From Dipteronia dyeriana (lineage: Eukaryota; Streptophyta; Magnoliopsida; Sapindales; Sapindaceae), in assembly GCA_032871835.1 (NCBI GenBank), contig CM065303.1:60488597-60552596 (forward strand): a stretch of 64,000 nt of DNA, in the 5' to 3' direction. The notes under the pieces are model-generated. The model made no database searches and was not told the origin of the DNA. It saw nothing but the letters and a program-made list of their open reading frames with translations. Each line of letters opens with the position of its first letter. Positions within the stretch are counted from its first letter, which is position 1. Shown here piece after piece: positions 13,174-25,306 of this stretch. A program made the translations under genes and the position numbers.

Positions 13174-15312
13174 ATGATTCCCCATCATTTCTTGCAATTC
13201 CGTTCTATCTCCACACACATTTTCCCGACCCCACCTCAAATCCATCTACTTCAATGCAACAAACGTATCCAGCGACTTGCCAAACTCGGCCAGGTCAAAG
13301 AAGCCAGACACTTGTTCGACTCAATGCCACTAAGAGACACTGTCTCTTATAACTCCATGATCTCTTGCTATGCCCAAAACAAGCATTTACTTGAAGCCAG
13401 ATCACTTTTTGATTCATTTCAAGACAAGAATATTGTAACATGGACGGTTTTACTATCTGGGTATGCTAAATATAGACTTATGAATGAAGCTAGAATGGTT
13501 TTTGATTCAATGCCAGAGCGAAATGTGGTATCCTGGAATGCTTTGTTAACTGGTTATGTTCAAAATGGTGAAGTAAGGATAGCAAGAGAGGTGTTTGACA
13601 AAATGCCTGAGAGAAACGTGCCCTCTTGGAATTCCATGATAACCGGGTATTGTCAATATAGGATGGTTAGAGAAGCCAGAGAACTGTTTGATAGAATGGA
13701 AGAGAGGAATAGTGTTTCTTGGTTGATTATGATTTCTGGGTATGTTGAGGTGAGTGAGTATAGAAAATCTTGGGTTATTTTCTTGATGATGTTGAAGAGT
13801 GGATTGATGCCTGATCAAGCTCTGTTTGTGGTGGGGCTATCAGCAATAGTGGGATTGAATAATTTGGATTTGGTTGGGAGTATTAGGACAATGGCAATAA
13901 AATTGGGTTATGAAGAGGACGTGGTGGTGGGAACAGCAATTTTGAATGCTTACTCGAGGAATGGAAGTTTGGACGATGCCTATAAGTTCTTTGAGAGAAT
14001 GCCAGAGAGGAACGAGTATTCATGTACTAGTATGATTGCAGCCTTTGCACGATGTGGTAGGTTGGATGATGCAGTTGCATTGTATGAGAGTGGATCTTTT
14101 GATAAAGGTGTTGAAATCAAGACAACAATGTTGGCTGCCTATGCACAGAAGGGTAATATTAGCAAAGCTAGAAGAATATTTGATGAGATTAAGTATCCGA
14201 ATGTGGTTACGTGGAATGCTATGGTTTCTGGGTATGCACAAAATGGCATGCTTGAAGAAGCAAACTTAATGTTTTTGAGAATGCCTGTCAGGAATGCTGC
14301 TACATGGTCAACAATGATTTCTGGGTTTGTACAAAATGGAAAGTGTAAAGAAGCTTTGGAGTTGTTTGTTGAACTGCATAGGACAGGCAATATTCCAAGT
14401 CATTCAGGTTTTACCACTGCTCTATCTGCTTGTGCGAACATTGGAGATGAGGAAATGGGTAAACAGATACATTTGCTTACCATTAAGACAAGTTGTCAAT
14501 ATAATTTGCATATAGGGAATGTGTTGATTTCCATGTATGCAAAATGCAAGAACATGGAATATGTTTCTCAGGCTTTTAGAACAATGCAAGTAAGAGACAC
14601 TGTTTCATGGAACTCACTAATTGCTGGGATTTTAGAGAATCATACGCTGGATGATGCTTTAAATACTTTCCAGAAGATGCCTAAACGGGATGAAGTGTCA
14701 TGGACAGCCATTATCTCTGCATTTCTGCAAGCTGGAGAAGTTGAAAATGCTTTGAAATTTTTTCTTGACATGTTAGCCACAGGAATGAAACCTACAGAGT
14801 TGATAATTACTAGGTTTCTTAGTGCTTGTGGCACTTTTGACACAACCAAGCTTGGGGAACAATTTCATGCCTTCATATATAAACATGGATTTAACTCGTG
14901 TTTATGTGTTTCTAATGCACTAATAACAATGTATTTCAAGATTGAAACTGTAGATGGCCTTTGTGTCTTTGAAGATATGCCTATTCGAGACATAGTCTCA
15001 TGGAACGCGGTTTTATCTGGCTGTGCTCATATGGGTTTAGGTAAAGAAGCCATCTATCTTTTTGAACAAATGGAGGCAGCAGGGGTTTTGCCTGATGAGA
15101 TTAGTTTTTTTGGGGTTATCCGTGCTTGTAGCAATGCAGGATTGGTGGAAAAAGGTTGGACCTATTTCAATTCCATGAGCCAGAATTACGGGATAACCCC
15201 ATCAGATTCTCATTATACTTGTATGGTTGATCTCCTTGCTAGGGCTGGTCAACTTTCTGATGATCAAGCTCTGATTAAAAACATGCCTGCAAATCCAGGT
15301 TGTGTGACATGA
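13174..15312 (+). CDS. PLS-class pentatricopeptide repeat protein, C-terminally truncated
   Basis: Intronless frame of 712 codons. PPR proteins bind single-stranded RNA in plastids or mitochondria and act in editing, splicing or stability. The protein is built almost wholly of 31-36-residue repeats with the recurring signatures VVSWNALLTGYVQNG, FDKMPERNV and VTWNAMVSGYAQNG, alternating short and long types (about 16-18 repeats), as in the PLS subfamily. The N-terminus (MIPHHFLQFRSISTHIF) has Arg, Ser and His and no acidic residues, as expected of an organelle transit peptide. The last complete unit is followed by the start of an E-type region (LIKNMPANPGCV), then TGA. Family members normally continue for ~100 residues or more of E/E+ (often DYW) domain, missing here. 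It may be a natural truncation or a decaying gene. The start is the first in-frame ATG of this frame. Confidence 0.88.
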   Translation: MIPHHFLQFRSISTHIFPTPPQIHLLQCNKRIQRLAKLGQVKEARHLFDSMPLRDTVSYNSMISCYAQNKHLLEARSLFDSFQDKNIVTWTVLLSGYAKYRLMNEARMVFDSMPERNVVSWNALLTGYVQNGEVRIAREVFDKMPERNVPSWNSMITGYCQYRMVREARELFDRMEERNSVSWLIMISGYVEVSEYRKSWVIFLMMLKSGLMPDQALFVVGLSAIVGLNNLDLVGSIRTMAIKLGYEEDVVVGTAILNAYSRNGSLDDAYKFFERMPERNEYSCTSMIAAFARCGRLDDAVALYESGSFDKGVEIKTTMLAAYAQKGNISKARRIFDEIKYPNVVTWNAMVSGYAQNGMLEEANLMFLRMPVRNAATWSTMISGFVQNGKCKEALELFVELHRTGNIPSHSGFTTALSACANIGDEEMGKQIHLLTIKTSCQYNLHIGNVLISMYAKCKNMEYVSQAFRTMQVRDTVSWNSLIAGILENHTLDDALNTFQKMPKRDEVSWTAIISAFLQAGEVENALKFFLDMLATGMKPTELIITRFLSACGTFDTTKLGEQFHAFIYKHGFNSCLCVSNALITMYFKIETVDGLCVFEDMPIRDIVSWNAVLSGCAHMGLGKEAIYLFEQMEAAGVLPDEISFFGVIRACSNAGLVEKGWTYFNSMSQNYGITPSDSHYTCMVDLLARAGQLSDDQALIKNMPANPGCVT

Positions 15313-15427
15313 GGATACTGAAATCTGAGGAATGAGCCTTGTTATCAAATATATAAGCATTTCAAGGCTATGAACCTGAGTTTTGGAAAAAACTATTTAT
15401 AGCTTTTAATCATGTGATTCTTTTTAG

Positions 15428-15915
15428 GAGGTTGAAGCCTTCACTGCACTTGGTTGCCCTGGTGACACACTAGCTTGCTAATTCTTAGCCACCCTGCTGT
15501 CTCTGTGTAACACTGCCATCAATAGTAACTCTTAGTTGTTTTTTCATCTGCACTCTGCAGCACCGGACCCTGATTGCCCGTAAGACATTAGTGGTTGCCC
15601 CTGACTATGGATATCAGAATATATTTTAACATGTATACATACAGCTTCACCAAGAATCTATGAAGGACTTTCACCATTGTCTTATATTTCTGAACTGGCC
15701 AAGTGCTTAGATAGGGATGGTTTCAAGTCTTTGCCGAAGCGGTTGGTGCATATTACAGATAACTTTGATCGTGTACCGAGTTCTACATAGAATGAAATTG
15801 GAGTCTGCTCTTCTCATGTGCAAGGACCACACTGTGCGGTTAGATTCAGTGTTTAATTTTTTTGTTGAGCAATATTTATACCTTACATTGTCACCGTAGA
15901 ATAGTTATCGATATT
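15428..15915 (+). pseudogene. Relic duplicate of the last PYRD exon, flanking intron and 3' UTR
   Basis: This stretch aligns by eye with about 9440-9945 of the dihydroorotate dehydrogenase gene: the end of the last intron, the terminal exon and the 3' UTR. Shared landmarks are a GACTTTCACCA block, an exon segment reading as LAxCLxRDGFKS, the AGATAACTTTG around the stop, and the AGATTCAGTGTTTAATTTTTT block in the UTR. The relic lacks the polypyrimidine tract and AG acceptor that precede the real exon and has an indel inside the exon, so it cannot be a working exon. It lies 115 bases after the PPR stop, in the same orientation as the parent. Confidence 0.85.
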
Positions 15916-17107
15916 TTTCAACCTATTCTTGACAAGGGTAGGAATTTTTTGACTTAAATTTAAGTACCTTAATTCCAAAATTTTCATTTAAAAATAATAT
16001 TAATTAAAACGATATTTAATTAAAATAAAACATTAATAATAATAACATTGACCATTCTACTTCAACCGGAAACGAAAGAGAAGAATTATTTATTCTTCTC
16101 AGCTATATCATTTGTTTAATATTTGTATTTATATTTTTATCATTATTTTATTAGCTTAATATTATTAAATAGTGATTTCATTATTTTTCTAAATTTTATT
16201 TTAAATTAGAATTTTGTTTGGAGTTTAAAAATTGGTTTGAACCGTGTTTAAAATAATTTTATCATCTTAAGTAATTTTAATTGGGATAAAATTGTTAATA
16301 ATAGTAAATAATTAAATGGAGTACATAAAGATATTTAATGGTTGCCGATAACATAACTCTTTAAAAAAAATGTATCTTCATCTTCCATTTCCATTTCAAA
16401 GACTTATTTAATTTAATTTATTTTATCGTTTTTAGCAATTTTATTTATATATTTTGGTAGTATAATTTTTTAATAGAAAATAGGTATTCTAATTATTTTA
16501 ATAGGTGACAATAATAACACCTTAAATAAAAAGTAAGTAGTTGTATAATATACTCAATTGATCTTGGTTATAATTAATTATTCGTTGAGCTGTATTTGCT
16601 TTTATGAGTACAAAAACATGCTGGTTACAACCGCTGCAAGGGCTTAACTTTGTAAAATTCAACTTACGTTACGAAAGTACAAAGTATACTCCCATATAGA
16701 CTTTAATTAAGGTGAAAACATGCATTGCTTTTTTAGTTCGTAATATTATGTTATTTATAATCATACGTCAAAAACACTTTTTCAATTGAAGTTCTTCAAC
16801 AAAGTCATTGAGTATGTCGATCAAATGAAATTTCTTTAGTAAAATAATTGAGCATGTCAAGTGTTGTTATATGACATATACTCCACTAGTTTCTTATTTG
16901 AATATGACAAGTCATTGATGTCATCTCTTTTATCTGGATTCTAGATGACACCTTTACTGAAATATAGAAAAATAATTGAAGATAACAAAATAATGTCATG
17001 TGCCTTTGCTGTCCAACTCATTGCATTATGTCGTAACATTATAATTATAAATAATATAATTACTGTCATTGATAGCTATTAACAAATTGTTTAAAATCAA
17101 TCCGTTG
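15916..17107. other. AT-rich intergenic DNA, nothing recognised
   Basis: Very AT-rich sequence with A and T runs and no reading frame, repeat structure or RNA gene that I can support. Confidence 0.5.
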
Positions 17108-17316
17108 AGAGATTTATTCATTATCCCATTAATTAAAAGATTGTTTGATGATTACCTATTGATTTTATAAATGATGGATTACCTCTTAATTGCCTTTTGT
17201 TTCAATTAACCTATATAGTAGATTAAACGAACTTCCATTTCTATATTTATATAATATACAAATGAAGAGGAAATCAACAAGCAATCCCATAATTAATGGG
17301 ATAATGAATAAATTCT
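17108..17316. mobile_element. Small MITE with ~28-bp inverted ends
   Basis: The left arm (GATTTATTCATTATCCCATT, continuing AATTA) is the inverse of the right arm at about 17288-17316. The ~150-base interior has no coding potential. A second, truncated copy of its left arm and interior is at 23815-23990, which shows that it is a dispersed repeat. Superfamily not determined because I could not fix a target duplication. Confidence 0.6.
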
Positions 17317-18389
17317 TTTAAATAAATTTTTAATAATTAAGTAGATATATCAATTGATAATTCTTATTATAAATCAATTGCTATGTTATAATGTTAATGG
17401 GAGAGAAAATAATTAGTATTGTATGTCTAATCAACTTCATCTTCTTCTTATATAAAACTATATTATAATTGCTAATCAAATATAATCACTCACATTAATT
17501 TGTTTCAAACTCTTGGATCCTCATAAACCTGCCTCTCTATATATACAAAACTAGGTGAGTCACTTCATTCCTATGATTTTTTTTTTTATTTTTTTTTTTT
17601 TACGTTTGGATTCCAAGAAAGAGAATGACATAAAAAGAAATTGTTTGTTTTAGTACCAGCAATCTACATTTTCTTTATTGAAGATCAAATACAACAAATC
17701 GAAATATCTACGAAAATATGAGATCCAAAACGCCATTTTTAAATTTCTACATATTTCTAACTTTTGTCCTCTTTTTTATTAAGTGATTATTGATGAGAAG
17801 TTGCTTTAATTTTACGTTTATGAAAGTTTTGTGTGCGTATGTATATGTTTACTACTTGATGAGTTATTTTCTTGATGTTTGTATATCAGTAAAGAGGCTT
17901 TTGTAATTAGATTGGAAATATATTGAGTTATAGCAGAAACTATGCAGCGAAAGACATTAGATTATTTAGGGTAGAGGCTCGAGCCTGAGGAGCTTGCTGA
18001 AATTGTCAAAAGTCTCCATGGGCCTAAGGTGCCCTCCATAAGAACCACAAAGTCTTGGTATTTTCCTTGTTTCATTTGCGTTTTTTGTTAGGAGAGAAAT
18101 TTGGATAAATTCTCCTTTTAGTGGGGTCTTGAATTATCTCTTATTGATCCATTAATTCTTCTTTATATAATATGGACCCCTGCTTTTTTTAGAAAGGATA
18201 TGAACACCTGTTTAATGTTGATTAGCTTTATAATATGAAGAGTCTAATCATAACCTATTATTGTATGAAAATTTTGACCATAAAACTATTAATGTCAATA
18301 TTATAAATAAGAAACCAATAATATACCTCACCACATGTCACCGTGAGGAAGTTTTAGATTTAAGTGCTTCATATATATACATAAATATG
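17317..18389. other. AT-rich DNA with a possible decayed transcription unit
   Basis: Around 17450 there is a TATATAAAAC box; about 100 bases on, a candidate leader ends at a GTGAGT donor (about 17552). Near 17980-18060 a more GC-rich patch reads in one frame as RLEPEELAEIVKSLHGPKV, unlike the surroundings. I do not recognise this peptide. It could be a lone exon or a captured gene fragment. Nothing else supports a gene here. Confidence 0.2.
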
Positions 18390-18394
18390 AATAA

Positions 18395-18656
18395 CTAAAA
18401 AAAAGATAAAGAATAGTTAAAAAGAGACGTATTTTATTCCTCAATTGTTCTCATCAAAATTGTATAAAATATAATGGTGTTAGACCCTTTATATAGCCTT
18501 ACAATCCTATATTATATTAAGTATACATAAATTATATTATAAAGAATAATAAAATTGATCATTATGATAGAGCTAGTGAGAATACAAAAGGATGGAAGTT
18601 TATTCAATGAATTGATGAATATTTATTCATATATAATTTCATTATATTTATAACAC
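18395..18656 (-). repeat. 3' LTR of a minus-strand, coding-free LTR element
   Basis: About 260 bases that recur as 23505-23800. Read on the minus strand it begins TGTTATAAAT and is preceded by a polypurine tract AAGGGGGAG, the classic layout before a 3' LTR. The shared core includes GTTAGACCCTTTATATAGCC and a block around TTGATCATTATGAT. Confidence 0.75.
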
Positions 18657-21600
18657 TCCCCCTTGAATTAATGTCGATCAATCATACGGTGAATATACAT
18701 TGTTAAAACCTTTGCTAATAAAAACTAGGTAGGAAAAAAACTAGCAGCGAAAAAAGAATACATTAATCATATACATCTCCAATTAACCTTTAATGGTAAT
18801 GGGGGTGCGAAACATCCTAATTAATACCTTATTAGAAAAAACTCAGGGGGATAAAAACATAGTAAAGGAAAAAAAGTATAGTTGCATTGTATTTCCTTCA
18901 AACCGTAAAAACCCTTGATAAATATGCTCCCCCTTATTCTTATGTGGATGCTTTAATTTTTTGCTAAGGTATTTAGATCGATCGCATCCAAACCGTTTAG
19001 AGATCATATATGAAGAATTTTACTAAAATTGATTTTCAAATTGGTACAACTTGTCATATACAATATCATGTTGTTTTAATATATAAAAAACACGATTTGA
19101 ACATATATTTGGTACTTCAAAAGGGTTCTTCATTATCATTTTCGAGAATGAGAGGGGATTGTACATCACTTTACATTTATGTAATAATCATCAAGGTATC
19201 TATCTGATAAGTTTTATCCATGAAAAAGTTCAAGACCTTTTTTTATATATGTTGATTCATGTATTATCATGCTAACTGAAAAACACTTAACCCGACTATT
19301 AATAGAAAGTAATTATTATTTTCCTAGATTTTTCAACTTAGAAATTATTTCTTATAAACGTATAATTTGTAAGCTCGTCGGAAGTATTAACAAGTCTCAA
19401 ACAATCAACATAAACTTATTTGGAATCAAATATGTTGATTCTTTTAACACAATATTTACAAAGGCGTATGCAATGCATGCATTTTGTTTATTAAATTCAA
19501 TATATATAAAATGTAGTATCGAACTACTTGCTTTAGGTATTTAAATCCTTCAAGGATTTTTTATTCGTTGTCAAACTAGTTTTCTGCAGTAAACTTTTAA
19601 TCTTAATTCGTATGAAAAATAATTATATTCAATAAATTTGATGTCATCAAACATTTGGACTATATATTCAAAATTTACTAATTTAAAATAAGTATAACTC
19701 TGCATTTTATTTTTTACCACTATGTCGATATATATACAATTTATAGTCTAAGACCATTATCATATTTTTCATAATATGCAGAACAATATATGATCTCAAT
19801 ATTTATGTTACCAATATAATTGATTTACATTTCGTAATCCAGATGCCTCTTCAGGAGTTATTGAAATCTCTTTAATATTCAGTATACATGCTTCTTGATA
19901 CAAATATTCTTTTCGGAGAAATATAATATATTTATTTCTAGTACATGTCTCTGCCGGGACATTTGAGATTTTTCTAATTTCTACTTCGACATCCTTTGAT
20001 GATGATGATTTATTTTTTACTCGACTATTATTATGATATTTCAAATTCCACTTCTTATCGTTTGAACTAAATTGTTTTTCATTAATAAATGATTTTTGCT
20101 GTCATTTCATAAATTATTCTACAGGAACAACCACCCGAGTTTGTATTTTGGCAGAATGTAATTTTATTATTTTCTTCGAATCATCTGAAAAATTATTTGC
20201 ATATTATGCAAATCACAAAATGATGCATGCCATATAATTTCACATCGTTTATCAATTTATGATAATTCTCCCCTTAACGACGAAAAAACTACATTTTTAT
20301 TCTTCAAAAAAATCTTTTGCATCATTGTAATTTTCTACTTGACCTCGTTTATTTTGTCATTTTGTCATTTCAGGGACATCCAGTACCACAAATAAATTTC
20401 ATTTTATGAAATTGATATCCATATAAATATTTCAATATCGCGATTTATCATTTTCTTTGAATTGAACTTCTAGTTCATAATTGTCATATTAAGCATATGA
20501 TGTTATGACAGAGTAAACTACAAAAACACACATGCTTCTAGCATGAAACAAAAATCATGTAAAATATTTTTAATTGACTCAAAAATAATTTCTCTAGTCA
20601 TAGATCTTCTAGATCTAGTAAATACAAAATATATTTATGTAATTTTTTTTTAATTTTGTAACAAAATATTAGTTCTTCTGAAACATTCATTATTCTTGAT
20701 AAAGATCAACAAAAGATCGTAGATACACTTATACACATATTGTAAACAGTATTTGTCCTTCTGTTTAACACGTAGTAAACACAAGTTTTTTTAATTCTTG
20801 GATGGTGTATTCAACACTCTTTCAATTTTCATTCGTTGTTTTGATGCTATTCCACTTATAGATCGATTTGAATTTCCTATTAGATCAATGTGGTCTCTAT
20901 ATGATAGTGACCACAATTATATCTACAACCACCACCGTGATTGTATATAATATTCACCTCATGGAATGATATGGGTCAAATTGGGTGAAGTCAATGGTAT
21001 ATAATCAAAATTATTTGTTTTGTTCGGCCATAAAAAAAACATTATATCAACTAATAATATGTTCATAGTCTATTAGTATTGTTACTTCTGAAGCAATATT
21101 TAAGGCATGTAGAAATATAATTATTATGTTTCATTCGATCATGTCATTTCATGTGATCATCAAATCACTATTCTTATGAAATCAAAAAGGACTGTTGGAT
21201 TTTTACTGTGAAATATTTATTCTTTAAATTCATCATAAATAAAAATAATGATACTATATAATAAATCAATATGATTTAGTTAAACAATAAAAATATAAAC
21301 AAAAAATATATCTGATCTCAATAAAAATGCTTGATATCATAACAATTATAAGTATATAATGTACTAATCATCAAATATATTAATTGTTATGATAAAATAT
21401 TACTATTTTTATCATAATATAAGAATTTTTTTTAACAAATTGATCAACTCAATGAATTATAGAAGAAATAATACTATTTTCATCATAAAATATTTTAATT
21501 AGAGATGAACAATTAAAGTAAAATATAATTCATAAATAATCTATATCAAGTATTAGATTACTCATGAAAGCAACTTCATGTTATGATAATTCAAAACTAC

Positions 21601-23504
21601 TAAAAGTAATACAAAAATTTAATTTCAAAAAACCTAAGCATCAGAAATATCATATTATATTAATAAGACCATGTGAATGCAAATTCACTTCATAATAAAA
21701 CCACAAATTTTAAAAATCATAAAATTCAAAAGGTCTTAAACTAATTATCGCACGGTGAATTCATATTGTCTTTTACATGAAAATATAAACTTTTACAATT
21801 TACATATCTTGATAAGAATAAGTAATCACATTGTTGGAGTCTTTTCATATGAAATATGAACAATGAATTTGAGGTAGGAATATTACGACTGCAAGAAATT
21901 AAGGAGACTAGGCAAATTAATTTTGAACCTACTTATATCATAACTTTATAATTATGAATTTATTATATACAAATTCAAAACTTCAAGTTTTAAACAAAAT
22001 TCATATTTGATTAAAATTTTGAATTTCATTAGAACTTCAAGATCATTTATAGATTTTATGGATATAATTAAAAATATGAATTTAGAACTCCATATTCCAA
22101 ATAATAATCACATAAATTGAAATTCAAAATTTTAAGTTCTAATTCAATTTAATAAATTTTCATTTTTTGATTTTATTATAATTCATAATTAGATCGAGCT
22201 TCTAGCTCTTCATGATTAACATCAAATTGAGTTATAGCTCTTTGATTTTGCAATCTCACATTTGATTGAGTTATATGCATTTTAATGTACGCAATTTTTA
22301 GATTGCAAGACGTTCACTACATTTTTCAATCTTCGGGGTCGCAATACAATCATCTAAATTTTATTTTCGTTTCTTCACAACCAAAAACCAAAATATTGTG
22401 AACAAAATAAAATAAAGAAATGAAAGAAATACTTTACAATTTGTTTGAACTTCTGGTCTCACCATGAGATTGTGATCTACTATTTTAAGATGTTGGGTTC
22501 TTAATAAAATCATATTATCTACTGAAACTTCTAGTTCGCCTTTAAATTTGGAACTTCAGGTTCTTAATTTGATTCAAATTCAAAACTTTTTGTTCCTATT
22601 TGAATATGAATACAGAATTTCTGGTTCCATATACATCGATCAATTCTAATCACATCATCAAAATAAAAATAGTCGTTTAAAAAAATTAAATGTAAACAAC
22701 AATAAAGTATATCATTTTAAAATAGTTGGATCGTGCTCAAAATTTGATAAAATATATTAATCCTCTTTTCAATTTTCGGACTTTATCTTATAGTCCATAT
22801 CCTCTAAAATAAATCAAAAAAGTAATTGCACAATATCCATTAACAAATAGATATCTAGTTATGATTATATCATAACACTAAGTTCATAATTTACCATTTC
22901 AAGAACTTTGGGTCTATAATAAAATTTATTTTAATAGAAATTTAAAACTTCATTATGATTTCATGTGCATATATAAATATCGAGTTTATACTTTAGAATA
23001 ATAGGTTTTGGAATTTCGGATTCAATAACTAATTATCACTTTAATTGGAATTTAGAACTTCAAGTTCTGATTCAATGTAAATTCATTATTTTATAATTTA
23101 ATTTGATTGCAATTCATAATTTTAAATAAGATTATGATAAGCTTTAGACTTTTTGATTTTCCAATCTCTCGAGACATTATATCAAGCTTCAGACTCTTTG
23201 ATTCCACGACTTTCAGGTTGTTATTCATTCACCCTATTTTGCAATATTCAGGTTGCAATATAATTTTATTTATTGGCAACCCAAGAAAAAATTGTAAGCA
23301 AAAACAAAAAGGAAGAACAATAGAAACCAATAATAAATAATAATACGCTAGAAATACTTTACAATTTTTCCGAATAGCTGGATCTCATTAAAAAATTGAC
23401 TTTAATCACGTATAGAATATTGATCGTATGACATCTTATCTCCAAGGTAATAAACTTTCAAATCTGAAACTACAAACAAATTGTTAGAAGCTCGTGCTGA
23501 TAAC
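18657..23504 (-). mobile_element. Interior of a decayed non-autonomous LTR retrotransposon
   Basis: About 4.85 kb between two related ~260-290-bp LTRs, very AT-rich, with no gag or pol frame on either strand. It contains many imperfect copies of a short phrase around GAACTTCAAGTTCT (mostly 21900-23200) and, close to the polypurine tract, a CTAGGTAGGAAAAAAACTAG-like stretch. The coding-free interior and size suggest a large retrotransposon derivative (LARD-type) rather than an autonomous Copia, but deep decay cannot be excluded. Confidence 0.6.
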
Positions 23505-23800
23505 GTATTATAAATTGTTTAAGAATATACCAAAATATAAAACACAAACTTATAGAAGAAAAGAGATAAAGAATATCTAAAGATAAATATATTCCTCAAT
23601 TATTCTCATCAAAAGTGTACAAATAATAATGGCGTTAGACCCTTTATATAGCCTCACAATTCTATATCATATTAAGTATACATAAATTACATTATAATGA
23701 ATAATACAATTGATCATTATGATAAAGCTAGTGGGAATACAAAAGGATGAAAGTTTCTTCCATGGATTGATGGATATTTATATTATATATATATATATAA
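23505..23800 (-). repeat. 5' LTR of the minus-strand, coding-free LTR element
   Basis: Homologous to 18395-18656. On the minus strand it ends ...CGTTATCA and is followed by GCACGAGCTTCT, which I take as the start of the leader or primer site, though it is not the usual TGG start. The outer end has drifted into an AT dinucleotide run (about 23783-23802), so its edge is approximate. Confidence 0.7.
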
Positions 23801-23814
23801 TCAAATTGTTTTAA

Positions 23815-23990
23815 AATCTATTGGTTAAGAGATTTATTCATTATCCTATTAATTACAATATTGCTTTTTGATTACCTATTAATTTTGTGAATCACATATT
23901 GTATCTTGATTGTCTTTTTTTTTTCAATTAACCTATATAATAAATAGAGTAATGCAACTTCATCTAAATATAATGTACAAATGATATGAC
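23815..23990. mobile_element. Truncated second copy of the small MITE
   Basis: Matches 17100-17275: left arm GATTTATTCATTATCCTATT, then a shared interior including TTTTTCAATTAACCTATATA. The right inverted arm seen in the other copy is missing; the sequence passes directly into a minus-strand Copia pol fragment. Confidence 0.6.
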
Positions 23991-23997
23991 AACAATA

Positions 23998-24673
23998 CTA
24001 TAAGAGACAGTTGACTTCACTTTTAGATTTCATTAAACAGACCCAAGCCATACATGTACAATTGTCAATAAACGAAACGAAACAATATGCTCTACTATAT
24101 GCTTTACTTAAAGAATGAACTTTTGTTGATCGCGAAACATCAAAATGAATAACTATAAAAGGAGTTGAACGTTTATTCACACTTGGTGAAAAAGATATCT
24201 GATGACTTTTAGTACGTTTAGAAATCACACTTAAAATTTAGAAACATCCAATTGAGAAAACAATTTTGGAATCGATTTATGTAAATACCCAAACAAAGCA
24301 TGGTCTAAGTGTCAATGCCATAACTAAATTTGTAAATTCTTTAACATATCCGTTGACCCATCAATGGAAAGTGCTTGAGCCAACTCATTCGAGCTTGCTG
24401 GTGTCAAATCAAGATAGTACAACTTTTTCCTCCTAGTACCATAACCAACTTTTTCCTCCTAGTACCATAACCAATTGTCTTTGGAGTATAATTTCCTTAA
24501 AAGCACAAAAGTGAGACAAAAAAATAACAATACAATGTAAAGCAAGGGTTATTTGAGCAGCAGACAATAGATTATAATTAAGGGAATGAAGAACCAATGT
24601 AGAATCTAAATTCAATTTAGGGTTTTTAGTAAGTGTAACTGAACCTTTTCCAATCTCAGGAGAGAGAGTTAAG
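23998..24673 (-). pseudogene. Ty1/Copia pol fragment (pre-integrase and integrase start), minus strand
   Basis: Two blocks read on the minus strand. At 24433-24615 a segment with LDSTLVLHSLNYNLLSAAQ fits the region between Copia protease and integrase. At 23998-24228 a segment with HQISFSPSVNKRS, then FIDNCTCMAWVCLMKSKSEV, fits the integrase zinc-binding region and core start. Both are riddled with changes. The upstream end was split by the hAT element beginning at 24682. A 26-base block is tandemly duplicated at about 24420-24473. Non-functional. Confidence 0.7.
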
Positions 24674-24681
24674 GTCCCAAG

Positions 24682-25306
24682 TAGGGATGCACATTAATCT
24701 CCGGGGCCCCAAATCCCCGCACTCACATCCTCATTTGATGATTTTTTTTGGAGAAAAATGGGGAAATAGGGGGGGGGGGGGGATGGGGATGGGGATGATT
24801 TTCATCCCCAAATTAAAATGGGGATGGGGGACCCCTCCCCATCCCCATTTCCCCCATAATAAAATTGAAACGGGGATGGGGATGGAGATCCTCATTTCCT
24901 CATTTCCCCATTTTCCCTAAAAGTATATAAATATAATTATAATATATATTTGAATTATTTAAAACATTTTATGTTGAATTTGTAATGTATTGTTATTTTT
25001 TATTTGTAATGAAAGGTTTTTTTTTTTAATTTAATTTATAATTTTCAGTTAAATAGAAAAATGGGAAAATGAGAGATCGATGATACGAGAAAACAGAAAA
25101 AAAGAAAGAAGAGAAAATGGGAAACTGGGGATGGGGATGGGGATGGGGATGGGGGGACCTCCCCCAAACATCCCCATCCCCATCCCCATCCCCATTTTCC
25201 CCAAATGGGGAAATGGGGGGGGATGGGGGAAGGGCCTAGGAAGTGGGGATGGGGATGGGGATGGGGGGACCTATATCCATCCCCATTCCCCAAACGTGCA
25301 TCCCTA
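24682..25306. mobile_element. Non-autonomous hAT element (MITE) filled with GGGGAT repeats
   Basis: Perfect 11-bp terminal inverted repeats, TAGGGATGCAC at 24682-24692 and GTGCATCCCTA at 25296-25306, are flanked by an exact 8-bp target duplication, GTCCCAAG at 24674-24681 and 25307-25314. The TIR start and 8-bp duplication are diagnostic of the hAT superfamily. The 625-bp body has no transposase. Both ends carry runs of GGGGAT and its complement ATCCCC (about 24760-24900 and 25125-25275) around an AT-rich middle. Frames inside the G-rich runs are artefacts of the repeat. Confidence 0.93.

Noticed and set aside
13146..13352. Alternative 68-codon start frame for the PPR gene
   Set aside because: Out of frame with the PPR repeats; at most an upstream frame.
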